DNA of 64,000 nucleotides from Mauremys mutica. Its lineage: Eukaryota; Chordata; Testudines; Geoemydidae. Made by a program: the position numbers and the translations under genes. Each line of letters begins with the position of its first letter. Position 1 is the first letter of the stretch. Below, piece by piece: positions 44,612 through 55,712 of this stretch. The DNA lies in NCBI RefSeq assembly GCF_020497125.1, contig NC_059075.1, positions 30,540,003 through 30,604,002 on the forward strand. Reading direction: 5' to 3'. The notes under the pieces were generated by a model, which worked only from the letters and a program-made list of their open reading frames with translations, was not told where the DNA came from and did not search any database.

Positions 44612-46799
44612 GTAGGTACTGTGCATCAAACTATTTTACTGACTGAATGGAAACCTACTCATGGAAAACGTCTGTGGCTACGAGTCACTATGCCAGTTCA
44701 CTTGCTAAAGCCATTTGCAAAGAGACGGGATCTTAATGGTCAGAGAGAGGGTAAAGCTCTTTTTGTTTGTTATAAAAGCTGTGCTGTCTAGCAATTTCTG
44801 TCTTGATCTATGCTGTATTCTGCATTTAGGAATCTGTCTCTTGTGGGAATGCTGAATTGCTACAGTAAAGGGTCTTCTGGCTAAAATCACAGCTGCTTTC
44901 TCTGCAGATATGATTCACAGTAATTGATTTAAACTTCACTAGCTATTGTTGCAGAAGATAATTGCTATTTTATAATAATTTGTCTGCTGACTAAACCAAC
45001 AGGACCAGCTTAAAGCAATGTTGTTGGTTGTGTTGTGTTATATGTCTGTTAATAATTCTCAGAGGGACGAGAGATCTGATAGTGTAAAGTCAATTGAAGT
45101 AGTGATTGCAGCCCAAACCCACGTCAGGAAATCTCTGTATTGTTCTATCACGTTCCTTATAACTCAGAAGAACCTAGTAGCTCTTAATTCTTGAAACTGA
45201 AGGATGTATGTAGTTGTGGATACTATCAGTAAGTAGATATGAATTTTTGCTGTATATCAAAGAGTAGCCCTGTTAGGCACTTTTAACATACAGCGATAAA
45301 ACGTTTCATTTCCTTCCATTATTCCTCTTTCTATATACAAAATGAATGTGCAGTAATGTACACAGTGCATGCTTGAGAAAATGTGTTCTATTCCTCAAAA
45401 GGATTTAAGGGATCCATAAAAGAGATGCAGTCCTAAATAGATGATGCAGTGCCTTAAATGCATTACCTCCATTTCTAGGGAAAAGTCTTTACAGAATTTG
45501 CCTGTTTGTGTCACTACAAAACTTGCCAAACAAACAACATTTGCCTGTTACACAGCACCACGAACAACTATGTTAGGGGTTGTGTGTACTTTTCAGTGCT
45601 TATTCCTCAACTAAACATACTGGTGTTTTAAAATGTGCCTGTCAGTTTGTGAGTAGTCTTGTCTGATGTATCTAATAGGTCATGTTCAGTACCTTGACTT
45701 GCTATACGAATCATAGACAGAGCTAAAAGAACCTGTAGGGAAAGTTGGCTGCTCCTTTAAGTAGCAGAACTGAGGCCACCTAAAATTTTCCTGCTTCCCA
45801 TGTTGTTTTTAGAAATATATTGTATACGCTATAGACATTCAGTAATAGTCTCCAGCATAAACGAGACATGGCTCTACAATGTATTGAAAAGGATCTTTAT
45901 ATAAGGAAACTGGAAAACACTGAAATTGAAGTACACAAAATAAAATCAATTTCTTCTTATTCTTTCCAGATTCAAATCTGGCACTAGTTAATATCCATCA
46001 CTTTGATTTTGCCAGGGTATTTATATGGGCAAAGCATACTTCCAGGGCTCAGTCTATAGCCAAATATTTAATAGCAAAGGGCCAGATTCTGTCACTGAGA
46101 AGTTCCTTGCTTTACAAAAAGTCCTTTGGAAATACATAGGCCAGACTCTCAGCTGCTGTAAATCAGCATGGTTTCGTTGAAGACACTGATTTATATCAGA
46201 TGATGACCTGGCACAATGTATTTACTTGCAGAGCAAGATAATACTCAGTGTGAGTAAAGAGCTACAATCTGATCCCAAGAAATCAGTTGATTTTGAGAGT
46301 ACTTTCTTGGGGATGAAGCGTGGTCTAGCCCTGCTACTGACTTGCTCTGTGGGGTTTGTGCTTCAGTTTATCCATTTGTAAATTGTGTATAATACTGACC
46401 TAACTCCTAAGGATGTTGTGGACTAAATTAATGCTTGTGGAGGGTTTTGACATTCTCAGAGGACAGGTGCCACAGAGGGATAAAGTTTTATCATTGACTA
46501 TTATAAACTTACCCTTTGAAGAGTTTGTGTATAGCCTATAATAAAGGACATGGATTAGCCTACAGATATTTAGGGCCTGATTCTGATCTCACTGGTGTTA
46601 GTCCAGAGTAAGAACACTGACTGCAGAGTTCTGAATCTGGGCCATATACTTAATGTTATATGTCAGCCAAATTCATCTATAGTAAGCGCTGTGGAGTGCA
46701 CTGGAGTTACACCAGAGATTAATTTGGCCTCGTATCTAAATCTGTGAATTGAACATGTGCATCAAAATGTTTACATCTTATTTTCTATGCGTATTATAG
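44612..46799 (+). other. FBLN5 intron 1
   Basis: The intron is about 2.2 kb with GT and AG ends. It holds a MIR-type SINE at 46320-46480 and short repeats of the ACTGGAGTTACACCAG type near 46570-46735. Confidence 0.8.
46320..46480 (+). repeat. MIR-type SINE
   Basis: TGGTCTAGCCCTGCTACTGA, TGTGCTTCAGTTTATCCATT and GTAAATTGTGTATAATACTG follow the order of a MIR consensus in the + direction. Confidence 0.65.
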
Positions 46800-46854
46800 G
46801 ATACTGACGGTTTTCATGCTGGCCACCTGCCTTACACGCCCTGGGAAAGCACAG
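46800..46854 (+). CDS. FBLN5: FBLN5 exon 2 (signal peptide core)
   Basis: The acceptor is attatag and the donor gtgaga; the exon is 55 nt. After completing the Arg codon it encodes ILTVFMLATCLTRPGKAQ, a hydrophobic stretch followed by a small-residue cleavage context, as expected for the signal peptide of this secreted elastic-fibre protein. Cleavage most likely falls near GKA-Q. The exon ends in phase 0 and joins the exon at 49940. Confidence 0.88.
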
Positions 46855-47651
46855 GTGAGATGAGCACACCGAATACATATACTTTCTTACACTAAATCAT
46901 TTCATAGCATGAGGCTTACTTTGATAGCAGGTAAATAGGAAATCTGTGGTCTGGGGCTTAGAGGAACAGGAAGCTATGTGGTCTAGGGTTTAGCGTGGAG
47001 GAATGGGAGCCAGCAGGATCCTGGAGATCCTGGAGTCTAATGTGGACTGTCAACTCAGCAGGAAATTCTTGGAGAAAGACAGGTCTCAAAGAAAACCAGA
47101 CACTGCCTCTGAACTAAGTAGTCCTTGAAAATGAATGCGCAAAAGCACCAACAAAGGAGCTTTGAGTCCTGAGTTCTAACAGTGAGGACCCTCCATATCT
47201 GGAACTCCCATTGATTTGAATGGGAATTCTGTGTATGGAAAGCTTCCAGGATCCAGCCCTAGGCCTTTCAGCTGTGGGTTTGGGAGCCTGGAGATGTCAT
47301 CCTAGTCGTCATTCTAATTCCTGGGAATATCCAGGAGCATTGGAGCTCAGGATTGAGGGATATTACATTAGTAGGGCTGCATAAAGAAGTTTACACAGTT
47401 CCTGCCTGAACTGAGCCTGGCTCAAGCAAATTTTATTAGTCCTTCATGTTCCTGGGCATTAAATTCACTGTAAATTAGGCAGGGGGTGTGGGGAGGTTAG
47501 ACTCTGATTTGAAGGTAATAGTCTTATATTGTTCAGCGCTGTGTTTCCAAATACCTTTTACTGAAGGTTTTGAAATTTAGTTGTTGTTTTTTTCCCCTGT
47601 TGGATTGACAGTTGACTGCATGTGGCTTGTTAATTGATATTTTGCCAACAT

Positions 47652-48120
47652 TAGAGCTGGGCAAAAACAGTTTTCCCATCCTGTGAGAATTTTAGAGATT
47701 TTTGCATTTTTTTCCCATCCTGAATTGGGATGAAAAGTTGAAATATCAAACATTTTCACAAACTGAAAATAAAATTTAAATTTACTTTTAAATGAGTAAA
47801 TTGAAACATTTTCTTTTTATAATTTTGCAACGTTTCATTCTGATTTGGACATTTTAAAATTTTTAAACCTTTTTTTTTTTTTTTTTTTTTGCTATAAATT
47901 AAAGTTCAAAACAAAGTCATTTCCAGCTGAAAAATGGAACTCCTTCATTTTGTAAATGTCAAAACAGGACATCCTTCTGACAATTTCTAAACTTTTTTTA
48001 GTGTTTTTCAAAACAAGACATTTGTTGAAACCAACTTAATTCCCACAAAGAGTTTGTTTCAACTAATTGGCCTTTTTTAATGAAAATATTTTTTCATCTA
48101 AAAGTTCCCAACCAGCTCTA
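47652..48120. mobile_element. AT-rich hAT-like MITE
   Basis: The ends TAGAGCTGGG and CCAGCTCTA are inverted repeats. The flanks GCCAACAT (47644-47651) and GCCAACCT (48121-48128) match at 7 of 8 bases. The interior is A/T-rich with a T run of more than 20 bases at about 47868-47890 and no coding capacity. Confidence 0.75.
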
Positions 48121-49143
48121 GCCAACCTAGGCAACAGCCACAAGATGTGAAGAATGTCACTGTAGCTAGGTGAAGAGGTTAAAAGCACACAGAGTATGTA
48201 TGTTCTTTACATGACAGACTGAAAATAGACTCTCCCATCAGAATACCCTTGGCTTCCTCCAGATGATGCTAAAACATCTCATAATGTCAAAGTAAGTGCC
48301 GGCAGAATTCCCCACCACATGATCTGTAACTGGAGTGCTCTTGTGGGTAGATGGAGGGACTCACTTCATACATTTAAATGACCATTCATGTATTTCCTGC
48401 CATGTCCCCTTAACCCTTTAAAAATGCCTGTCTCAGTGTCTTGTTCATTCCACTCTATTACTCCCACTTGCAGTTTACATTGCTGCCAAATATGCATGAC
48501 ACACTTTCCTTTCCCAGCTCACCAAGGCAACACTTTCTACTGACTTCAAATACTTGTAGAAAACTCACTTCTTCCTTGACGCCCAGAAGAAAAACACCAC
48601 TAAGTCCTCCTGCCCTCTGGTTCTTCCAGTGCATCCTGTCTTCGATGTCCCTATTTCTTACACTGTCAGTGTAACCTACTGACAGATTGGGTGTCATGCT
48701 CCCCTCTACTGGCTGACCAACTGTTACCAGCTGATGGACTGATCCAAAACCCATTTAAGTCAATGGCTGTCTTTAAACTGACTTCACTGGGCTTTGGAGG
48801 AGGCCGTACAGGAGTTACTTCTGTGGCTGACATGGAGCGGGCTCTGCTGGCATACTGGAGACCGCCGTTCAAGCCCCACCGATGGTCTGTGTGGTGGGGT
48901 GAGGAGACTGCTGTAAAGCATGCACCCTTGAAAAAAGCTTCCTCTAAGGATTTGTCTACAGTAGGATTTAAAGGTGTGGTATTCACAACGCGTCTACATG
49001 TGTGCTAAGCTGGTACCCCAGATTCCAACTCCACCTGCTGAGCATGTGTTTAAAAATATATATTGCCTTGTCAACCCTAGCGTTGGCTCATGACTTTTAA
49101 CAACACACCTTTTCTCCTCATCAAGACAAGTGCTAACAGGAGA

Positions 49144-49403
49144 CAGGGCCGGCTGCAGGCACCAGCAAAGGGAGCAGGTGCTTGGGGCAGCCAATGGGAA
49201 GGGGCAGTATGTCCGGGTCTTTGGCAGCAATTCGGCGGCGGGTCTCTCACTCCCTCTCAGAGCAAAGGGCTTGCTGCTGAAGAATTAAGCGGCGTGGCTG
49301 AGCTGCCGCCGAAATGCCGCTGATTGCAGCTTTATCTTTTTTTTTTTTTTTTTTTTTTTGCTTTGCCGGCTTTGGGACTGCAAAAAAGCTGGAGCCGGCC
49401 CTG
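49144..49403. mobile_element. hAT-like MITE with exact 8 bp duplication
   Basis: The ends CAGGGCCGGCT and AGCCGGCCCTG (with one extra base inside) are inverted repeats. The flanks are an exact duplication ACAGGAGA (49136-49143 and 49404-49411). It is 260 bp with a long T run near 49338-49360. The termini are similar to those of the element at 20204-20765 (CAGGGCCGG). Confidence 0.85.
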
Positions 49404-49419
49404 ACAGGAGATATAATAA

Positions 49420-49620
49420 TTCCTAGATCTTATATTGCACTTTCCATCCATAGATCTTAAAGTGCTTGACAAAACAGGTTGTCAGTATCATTATTCCCAT
49501 TTGACAGATGGAGAAACTGAGAGGGAGGTGACTTGCCTAGGGCCACTCAGATTGGTGGCACAGCCAGAAATTGAACCCAGCTCTCCTGAGTCCCAGTCCA
49601 GTGGCCTATCCACTGAGCGC
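49420..49620 (-). repeat. MIR-type SINE
   Basis: ATTATTCCCATTTGACAGAT, GAGAAACTGAGAGGGAGGTG, ACTTGCCTAGGGCCACTCAG and AATTGAACCCAGCTCTCCTG form the reverse complement of a MIR SINE, with the tRNA-derived head at the right. Confidence 0.8.
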
Positions 49621-49939
49621 TAAGCCATTGGCAGACTAGGTATTGGTTTCTCCATTAGAGAATGACAGCCTGCTACTGCTGCCAGCTTATAGAATTACTG
49701 CATGGGCTAAAGCAAGAGGTCTGTGCTGCAGTGCTGAAGGTTCTGAGTTCAAAGTCTGCTGACTTCCCATATGAGAGAGTCATGACACAGGTCCTTTGGA
49801 GAAGGGACTCTGTTCATTTTTTGCATATTGTACAGTGCTGAACACATTGCACTATAATAATAATCCAGATGATCACATGATTTTTTTTGTCATCATCCAA
49901 TTTCACAATCACTGAGTGTCCTTTCTTTTCTTGTTTTAG

Positions 49940-49991
49940 CAGCAATGCACTAACGGGTTTGACCTGGACCGTGCCTCTGGGCAATGCTTAG
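49940..49991 (+). CDS. FBLN5: FBLN5 exon 3 (mature N-terminus, CTNGFDLD)
   Basis: The exon encodes QQCTNGFDLDRASGQCL plus one base of an Asp codon and ends at a gtagga donor. The motif CTNGFDLDR...SGQCL is the N-terminal segment of fibulin-5 just before the first calcium-binding EGF-like domain. The acceptor is ambiguous by one codon: ttttag before CAG (49940) or the next cag (start 49943); both keep the frame and differ by one Gln. Confidence 0.93.
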
Positions 49992-51107
49992 GTAGGATTT
50001 TGACTGAATCAATTCATTTGCACTGGGGTTCAGACCCTCTGGCTTTGTTAAATTAATAACGTGCTACTATCTGTGTATTTTGGCTGAAGGATGCTCTCAG
50101 TGTCTGGCAAATATATATAAATTATGCACAAGCCTTTGGAAATTGTTCACTTGCATCATTTTTTCAATATGAAAATGTCATTGTTCAGACTGGGTGCTGT
50201 GCTTTTCTCATGGCTGTGATGACACGAGTTTGGGAGCTCAGTCTAGTTGCCAGAGAACAGGGGTTCAGTATCATAAATACCCACTACTTGCTACTTTTGG
50301 CAGCTTCAGCCAAGAGGCCAGGGAGAGTTCCTCTCACCCTCTAGTTCAGAATTAAGGTGCACTTTGGGGCAGTGCAGGGAAACTTGAACTTTGCCCATGG
50401 AGCATCATTTCTGTGGGTTAACAGAGGACTTCAGAGGGGCTGTCAATATAGCACCTTCCACATACGCTAACAAATAGTAAGTTAAAAACAGTAACATAAA
50501 AACAGAGATGCCCTGTCTGAGCTTCCTAGCAGTTCCACCCTCCCAGCCAAGGAAATGCTCAGATCCTAATAATCTCTCTGCATCTTTCTAAGGTCAAGAC
50601 AAAAAATCCCAGTCAGAACAAAAAAGAGACCTGAACCAAATCCCCAGATTTGAACATCTCAAACTTTGTGTGTGGGAGGCACTGCGGAGTCCCAAATCAG
50701 GATCCAAGTTTCACAGCTGGGCAAACGAAACCACCAGTGTTTGAAATCTGGAGCTGAATGTTGTGGCTTGGACAGATCCATTAGGAGAAACGGGCTGTAG
50801 GATCAGTGTTTAAAATGAGCATCTATAGAAAAGAAAAGTGCTTGTTTTTTTCCCTGATTGTAAAGTAGAACAAGTAGAACACATGCTAGGTTGAAAATAT
50901 GTGCTGTTTCCTGTTATGATGTGAGCTGACTTCAAAGTGAGCCTCTGCAAAGGAAGCATAGCTTTTCCTAACACAAACCATGTATCACATATTCAGCAAA
51001 ATCCCAAGTAAACCGTATCATATGTGCTGTTCTGTGCATGTGTCACATTAAGGACCAATTGTGGAAATTGCTGATCTAATTGCCATTCTATTACTACATC
51101 CTTCCAG
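49992..51107 (+). other. FBLN5 intron 3
   Basis: The intron is 1116 bp with GT and AG ends. No repeat is recognised. Confidence 0.85.
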
Positions 51108-51338
51108 ATATTGATGAATGTCGGACTATTCCTGAGGCCTGTAGAGGAGATATGGTGTGTGTTAACCAGAACGGTGGCTATTTATGCATTCCCCGAACAA
51201 ATCCAGTTTATAGATCACCATATGTGAATCCTTATTCAAACATTTATCCACCACCTCCAGCTCCCAACTACCCCACTGCTACAAGACCTCTGATGTGTCG
51301 GTTTGGCTACCAAATGGGTGAAAACAACCAATGTGTTG
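51108..51338 (+). CDS. FBLN5: FBLN5 exon 4 (first, interrupted cbEGF-like domain with RGD)
   Basis: The exon is 231 nt with a ccttccag acceptor and a gtaagt donor. It encodes [18 protein letters not shown], then VNQNGGYLC, a Pro/Tyr-rich insert ([20 protein letters not shown]), and [14 protein letters not shown]. The D-I-D-E-C start and six cysteines mark a calcium-binding EGF-like domain. The insert before the fifth cysteine is characteristic of fibulin-5. The RGD triplet at 51143-51151 is the known integrin-binding site of this protein. The exon ends one base into the next codon (V then D expected). The remaining cbEGF repeats and the C-terminal fibulin domain lie beyond the window. Confidence 0.97.
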
Positions 51339-51357
51339 GTAAGTAGTAGAATACTTT

Positions 51358-51470
51358 ATATATTTTAAGGCTAGAAGGGATCACTGCAATAATCTAACCT
51401 CTTGCATAACTGAGGCCAATGTTACACACTAATTCTTGCTTGAAACCTGATAAATTGTGGTTGGACTATA
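51358..51470 (-). mobile_element. CR1 3'-end fragment
   Basis: TTTTAAGGCTAGAAGGGATC, ATCTAACCTCTTGCATAACT and the following bases match the reverse complement of an old CR1 3' end. It lies just 20 bp past the FBLN5 exon 4 donor. Confidence 0.6.
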
Positions 51471-51689
51471 GCATTTCTCATAGAAGGACATATGTTATGC
51501 TGCTTGTATGGTCTTAGTTCAGGGCAAACAAAGGTATTTTCTCCAGTCTGCATGTTTTCCTTAAAAATGAAAATCCATCCTGTTGATTTGAAAGATGGCT
51601 CTGTCAGGTGATTCACTGGTGCATACAATATATGAATTTTCACCATCATGAGTCTGTCCTTGAGAGAACGGAGGGTCTATGTTTAAAGA

Positions 51690-51870
51690 ACTGGAGTAGG
51701 ACTTGGGAACTCTAGGTTCAATTCCAAGCTCTGCCACAGACTTCCTGTGTGACCTTAGGCAAGTCTCCTAATCTCTGTGCCTCAGATCCCCGTCTGTTGA
51801 ATGGGTATAATAAGACTTCCTTTCTCCCACCATTTGTCTGCCTTGTCTGTTTAAACTGTAAGCTCTTTGG
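51690..51870 (+). repeat. MIR-type SINE
   Basis: GGTTCAATTCCAAGCTCTGC, ACTTCCTGTGTGACCTTAGG, CTCTGTGCCTCAGATCCCCG and TAAGCTCTTTGGGACAGGAA follow the MIR consensus order in the + direction. Confidence 0.8.
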
Positions 51871-52346
51871 GACAGGAACTCTCTCTTACTATATGTATGT
51901 ATGTATGTATAGTGCCTAAAACTAGTAGTATTACTAGGATAACTTCAAGGCCTCAACTAAAAATGGACCCCTCTGTACTAGACACTGTACAAACATGCAG
52001 TAAGAAACAGTCCCTGCCCCAATAGAGCGCTGATCCTGTAACATGAATAAAAAATAACTATTCTTACTGTTGCCTCCATTTTGTAGCTTTTCTAGAGGTG
52101 CATCTTTTGGGCTTGATTCTGACCCCACGCACACCACTTTTACCCAGCTATGATGCTTGCTATCCATGGAATTACTCCTGATTTACATTAGTTTAAGTGA
52201 GAAAGAACAAACACCATTTTTGTTTTTTATTTGTTTTTTTCTAGCTTCAAGAGTACAGCTTGCAAGCCAAATTCTAAACTGACATAGGTGTAGCAGACAT
52301 AATGCCACTAAGTAGCAGAGTTACTTTGGTGTGAAACCGGTATCAG

Positions 52347-52412
52347 AGAATCATAGAATATTGGGGTTGGAAGAGACCTCAGGAGGTCATCTTGTCCAAT
52401 CCCCTCCTCATC
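52347..52412 (-). mobile_element. CR1 3'-end fragment
   Basis: GAATCATAGAATATTGGGG followed by AGAGACCTCAGGAGGTCATC is the reverse complement of a CR1 3' terminus. Confidence 0.8.
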
Positions 52413-52439
52413 ACTCTCAGGCTCCAAGTGTTCTGTTGT

Positions 52440-52540
52440 GCAGGAGTCATGGGTTCAGCCTCTGTCATTGACTCAATGTGCAACCACTATCTTTTGCTGC
52501 ACCTCAGTTATGCCACCTGTAAAATGGAGATAAGAAGTTG
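52440..52540 (+). repeat. MIR-type SINE fragment
   Basis: CATGGGTTCAGCCTCTGTCA, TTGCTGCACCTCAGTTATGC and CTGTAAAATGGAGATAAGAA follow the MIR order; the 3' end is lost at a neighbouring palindromic element. Confidence 0.6.
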
Positions 52541-53014
52541 AAAATTTTCAGTCAAAAGTGTTGGAAAATTTGGGTTTCAACAAAATGATTTTTTCATGAA
52601 AATGTCTGCTTTCCATAGAAAAATATGTTTTTCATTGAAAAACAATGCCCAAATCCGGAAATATTTCTATTTAGATATGCTGCTTCAATGCCTCATAGGA
52701 GTTGTAGTTCAATTTCCTCATGTCCCTGTTCTTCTCTAGGAGTTCAGTTCTCTCTTCCATGATGCACTGCTTCCCCTCTCCAAGAGGGGAAACCCTGGTG
52801 CATGATAGGAGATGTAGTCTGACCATCCAATAGAGAAGAATGGGAACTTAAGGCATCCAAACTACAATTCCCATTAGGGAAGCATTCCTGAATCAAAATA
52901 TTTTGGTTTTCAGCCAAAATATTTCTGGATTTTGGCAGAAAAATTTTTGTATTTGAATTTTTGCCAAAAAATTAAATTTTTCATGGGGGGAAAAGCCCAT
53001 TTTTTCAACCAGCT
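52541..53014. mobile_element. Long palindromic MITE
   Basis: The two halves are inverted: AGGAGTTGTAGTT (near 52695) pairs with AACTACAATTCCC (near 52860), and A/T-rich arms surround them. The right end TTTTTCAACCAGCTGTAAT resembles the end of the element at 48120. The left end appears shortened. It has no coding capacity. Confidence 0.5.
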
Positions 53015-53937
53015 GTAATAATAATAATGGAAGTTGTGAAGTTTAATTAATTTTTTGCAAATAGTTTTGAAATCCTCAGATGACAGGTGTTGTGAGTTAA
53101 GTATAGTATTAGTCCTACTGACCCTACTGAATTAATTCACATCATTTTTGATGATGATATGGCACTATGAAGGCCAATGCTCCTTTCAATCAGCACCATT
53201 CCAGTGGAGCCACCTGGAGTTGTGAATACAGCAATTAATTGCTAGGGGAGGCTGTGCTGAATGCAACCACTGACCAGAATAGCTGGGAAAAGATGGAGAG
53301 CGGCCCATCAGAATCACAATTAGCTGGAAACATTTTCTGAACCTCCCCATCAGGTTTGAATTGAGGCAGATAATAGTTAGTGTTTGTGTAAGGACAAAAA
53401 ACAAAGCTTAAAGAAAGAAAACAAGACCTCGCCACAGCCATTGGGTCTCCACTGGGTTAGACTTTGTTTTAAACTGTGTGTTATTTAGTGAAATGCTCTG
53501 GAGACAATTTGTGTTTCACTTTCCTGAGATGGGAACGGAAGGCACCTAGATAGACAGTATAGAAGATTGTCACGCTACGCTGTAACATCCATGAGTTCCT
53601 CTGCAGTAACTGTAGGGCCCATTTTAGTATTTCTTGTACATCCAGAACACTGTATTTTATGGAGGTAAAGTTCACCCTTGCACTGGGGGACAACACAAGG
53701 CTTATGTATCACTTAGGGTTTAAACCCTCAGGGTTTAAATAATGGATTGGGCTTGTTCTGATCCTCTGCATAGGGGTGAATTTCACCAGGCATACACAAG
53801 AAATGCTGAACCAAAAGGGTGCCTGAGCCATAAAAACAACTGCTAGTGTCAGTGACCCTTCAAGCTGCCCCTGCCCTTCCCCACTTGTCAACGTTCCAGG
53901 CCCCTTGAAACCTAGGACAGTCTTTTACAATGAAGTT

Positions 53938-54015
53938 TTCAAAAGTGCTCACTACGAGCCTAACCACTTCTATTGAGGTCCATGGGACTTTTGGCCATTG
54001 AATTCAATGGGAGCG
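53938..54015. repeat. Dispersed repeat (TTTTCAAAAGTGCTCA type)
   Basis: TTTTCAAAAGTGCTCACTAC and GAATTCAATGGGAGCGGAGG belong to the same repeat type as 32593-32742. Confidence 0.45.
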
Positions 54016-54261
54016 GAGGTAGCCTAGTGCCCACTTGTTCTATGGAGTGTAGGTTATAGAAACTCTCTCAGATCACATTTAGGGTTTATAAGATACCCCT
54101 TTGCCAAACTAATGCAATAGAAATCTTTTCTTTACTTTTTTTCTTTTTTTAAATTCCAGTGGAAACGTTCTTTTTAATGAATGAACCATCCCCTGACAAA
54201 CCTGTTTTCACTATCCAAGCTGAGAGAAATGCAAGAACATTGTGAGCGGGTCTGTCTATCC

Positions 54262-54385
54262 TAGGGTGACCAGACAGCAAGTGTGAAAAATAGGGACAGT
54301 GGGTGGGGGGTAATAGGAGCCTATATAAGAAAAAGACCCAAAAATCAGGACTGTCCCTATAAAATCGGGACATCTGGTCACCCTA
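54262..54385. mobile_element. Short hAT-like MITE with exact 8 bp duplication
   Basis: The 124 bp element has ends TAGGGTGACCAGA and TCTGGTCACCCTA, 13 bp perfect inverted repeats. The flanks are an exact duplication GTCTATCC (54254-54261 and 54386-54393). Internal arms also pair (TAGGGACAGT with ACTGTCCCTA-like sequence). It is non-coding. Confidence 0.88.
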
Positions 54386-54804
54386 GTCTATCCCATCCTG
54401 GCAATTGGTTGGTGAGCCAACCCTCACTTTGCCTTAACTCTCCAAGGAATGCACACCCCAGGTGGTTCAAATAATATTCCCCCTCCTAGGGGCTGATTTA
54501 TTCCAACATAGCTAAAGATAAACATAAGTAGTTCCTCTCCTGGTCAGCATGAGTTCACAAGGAATCAATCCCTTTCTAGCCCTCCAGCCCTCATCCTTTC
54601 TGGCTGGAGTCACAGGAGCAAGGTGAACAGATTCCTTCCCCAGTCCTGCCACGACTTGGCTCTCCTCAATCCTAACGCAGTCCTCACCCACAATCCTGCA
54701 GCCAGAGAGCCTCCCTGCAGAGCCTCTTGCACTGGGTGAAAAGCAGCCCCTCTTATAGTATACACTGCTTCTGACTCCCCTCCTGAGTGTCTTTTGAAAG
54801 TTTG

Positions 54805-54895
54805 AGTCTCTCACTAACAGATGTTGGTCCAATAAAAGACGGAGACAATCACCTACCTTGTGTCCATAATACCCAAGGACTAACACAGCTACAGG
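54805..54895. repeat. Fragment of the repeat seen at 10140-10325, other orientation
   Basis: GATGTTGGTCCAATAAAAGA, ACCTACCTTGTGTCC and GGACTAACACAGCTACA match the complement of parts of the 10140 repeat. Confidence 0.45.
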
Positions 54896-55427
54896 AAACC
54901 TGCATGCTCTAGAAAGAAATTGCTATGGCCACTTACAGAGCAGAAGGGGTTAACCCTTTCCCTGCTGGTCTAGGCCTGGGGCTTCTGCACCGTGTCCCAA
55001 AGGGAAACAAACAGCTTACAGGCAATAAATGAAAGCTTAAGTGCTCTCAGTGTTAATAACCTAAGAGCTGCTGTTAGCACCACAGGGAAAGATATTTGTT
55101 TTCTAGAAAGACAAGCAGGCCAACAGAGAATCTGTCCTCATCTTGTATATTCTGTCTGTCTGTCTATCTAAAGATATGTGTGTGTATATATATTTGGCAT
55201 TATTATTAAAGCCCCAGCTGCTGGAATGGTGATGTTGCATAAAAATACTGAGCTTTCATTTAAAAAAATTAAGTTTCTAGCCCTTGTAGTTGCAGAGAAA
55301 AGCTGGAAAATAGGACCCAAGTGCCACCTGAAGCTTCAAAAATCACCAGGCATAGAAAAAGATACCAGAGGGTGGTGGTAATTTTTAAACCTCCTGATTC
55401 TTTGAGGACTGACTCATGGTTCTGAAC

Positions 55428-55712
55428 ACTTGGGGCATGTCTACTTTACAGGATTATACCAGCATAGCTAGGTCACCATAACTATGCCGGCATAGCCCCA
55501 TAGTGTGTACACACAGACAAAACCAATGGAAAGGGTTTTTTGATCGGTATAGGAACAATACCTCCCCGACTGATGACATTCTTCTGTCCATCTACTTGCA
55601 TCTACATTGAGGTTAGGTCAACACAACTATGTTGCTTAGGGGTGTGGATTTTTCATACTTCTGAGTGATGTAGCTATGTCAACCTAAATTCTAAGTGTAG
55701 ACCAGGCCTTGG
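55428..55712. mobile_element. Palindromic MITE
   Basis: The left end CTTGGGGCATGTCTAC pairs with the right end GTAGACCAGGCCTTGG. Internal segments (ATAGCTAGGTCACCATAACT, AGGTCAACACAACTATGTTG, GATGTAGCTATGTCAACCT) also pair. No clear target duplication was found. Confidence 0.6.

Larger units (their letters stand above)
46855..49939 (+). other. FBLN5 intron 2
   Basis: The intron is about 3.1 kb. It holds MITEs at 47652-48120 and 49144-49403 and a MIR fragment at 49420-49620. The rest shows nothing recognisable. Confidence 0.8.

Noticed and set aside
48458..49008. ORFs of about 100 codons on both strands in FBLN5 intron 2
   Set aside because: No similarity recognised, and the frames overlap on opposite strands without conserved-looking motifs.
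51885..51910. ATGT tandem units as a CRISPR-like or satellite array
   Set aside because: A short tetranucleotide microsatellite with only about five units and no spacers.
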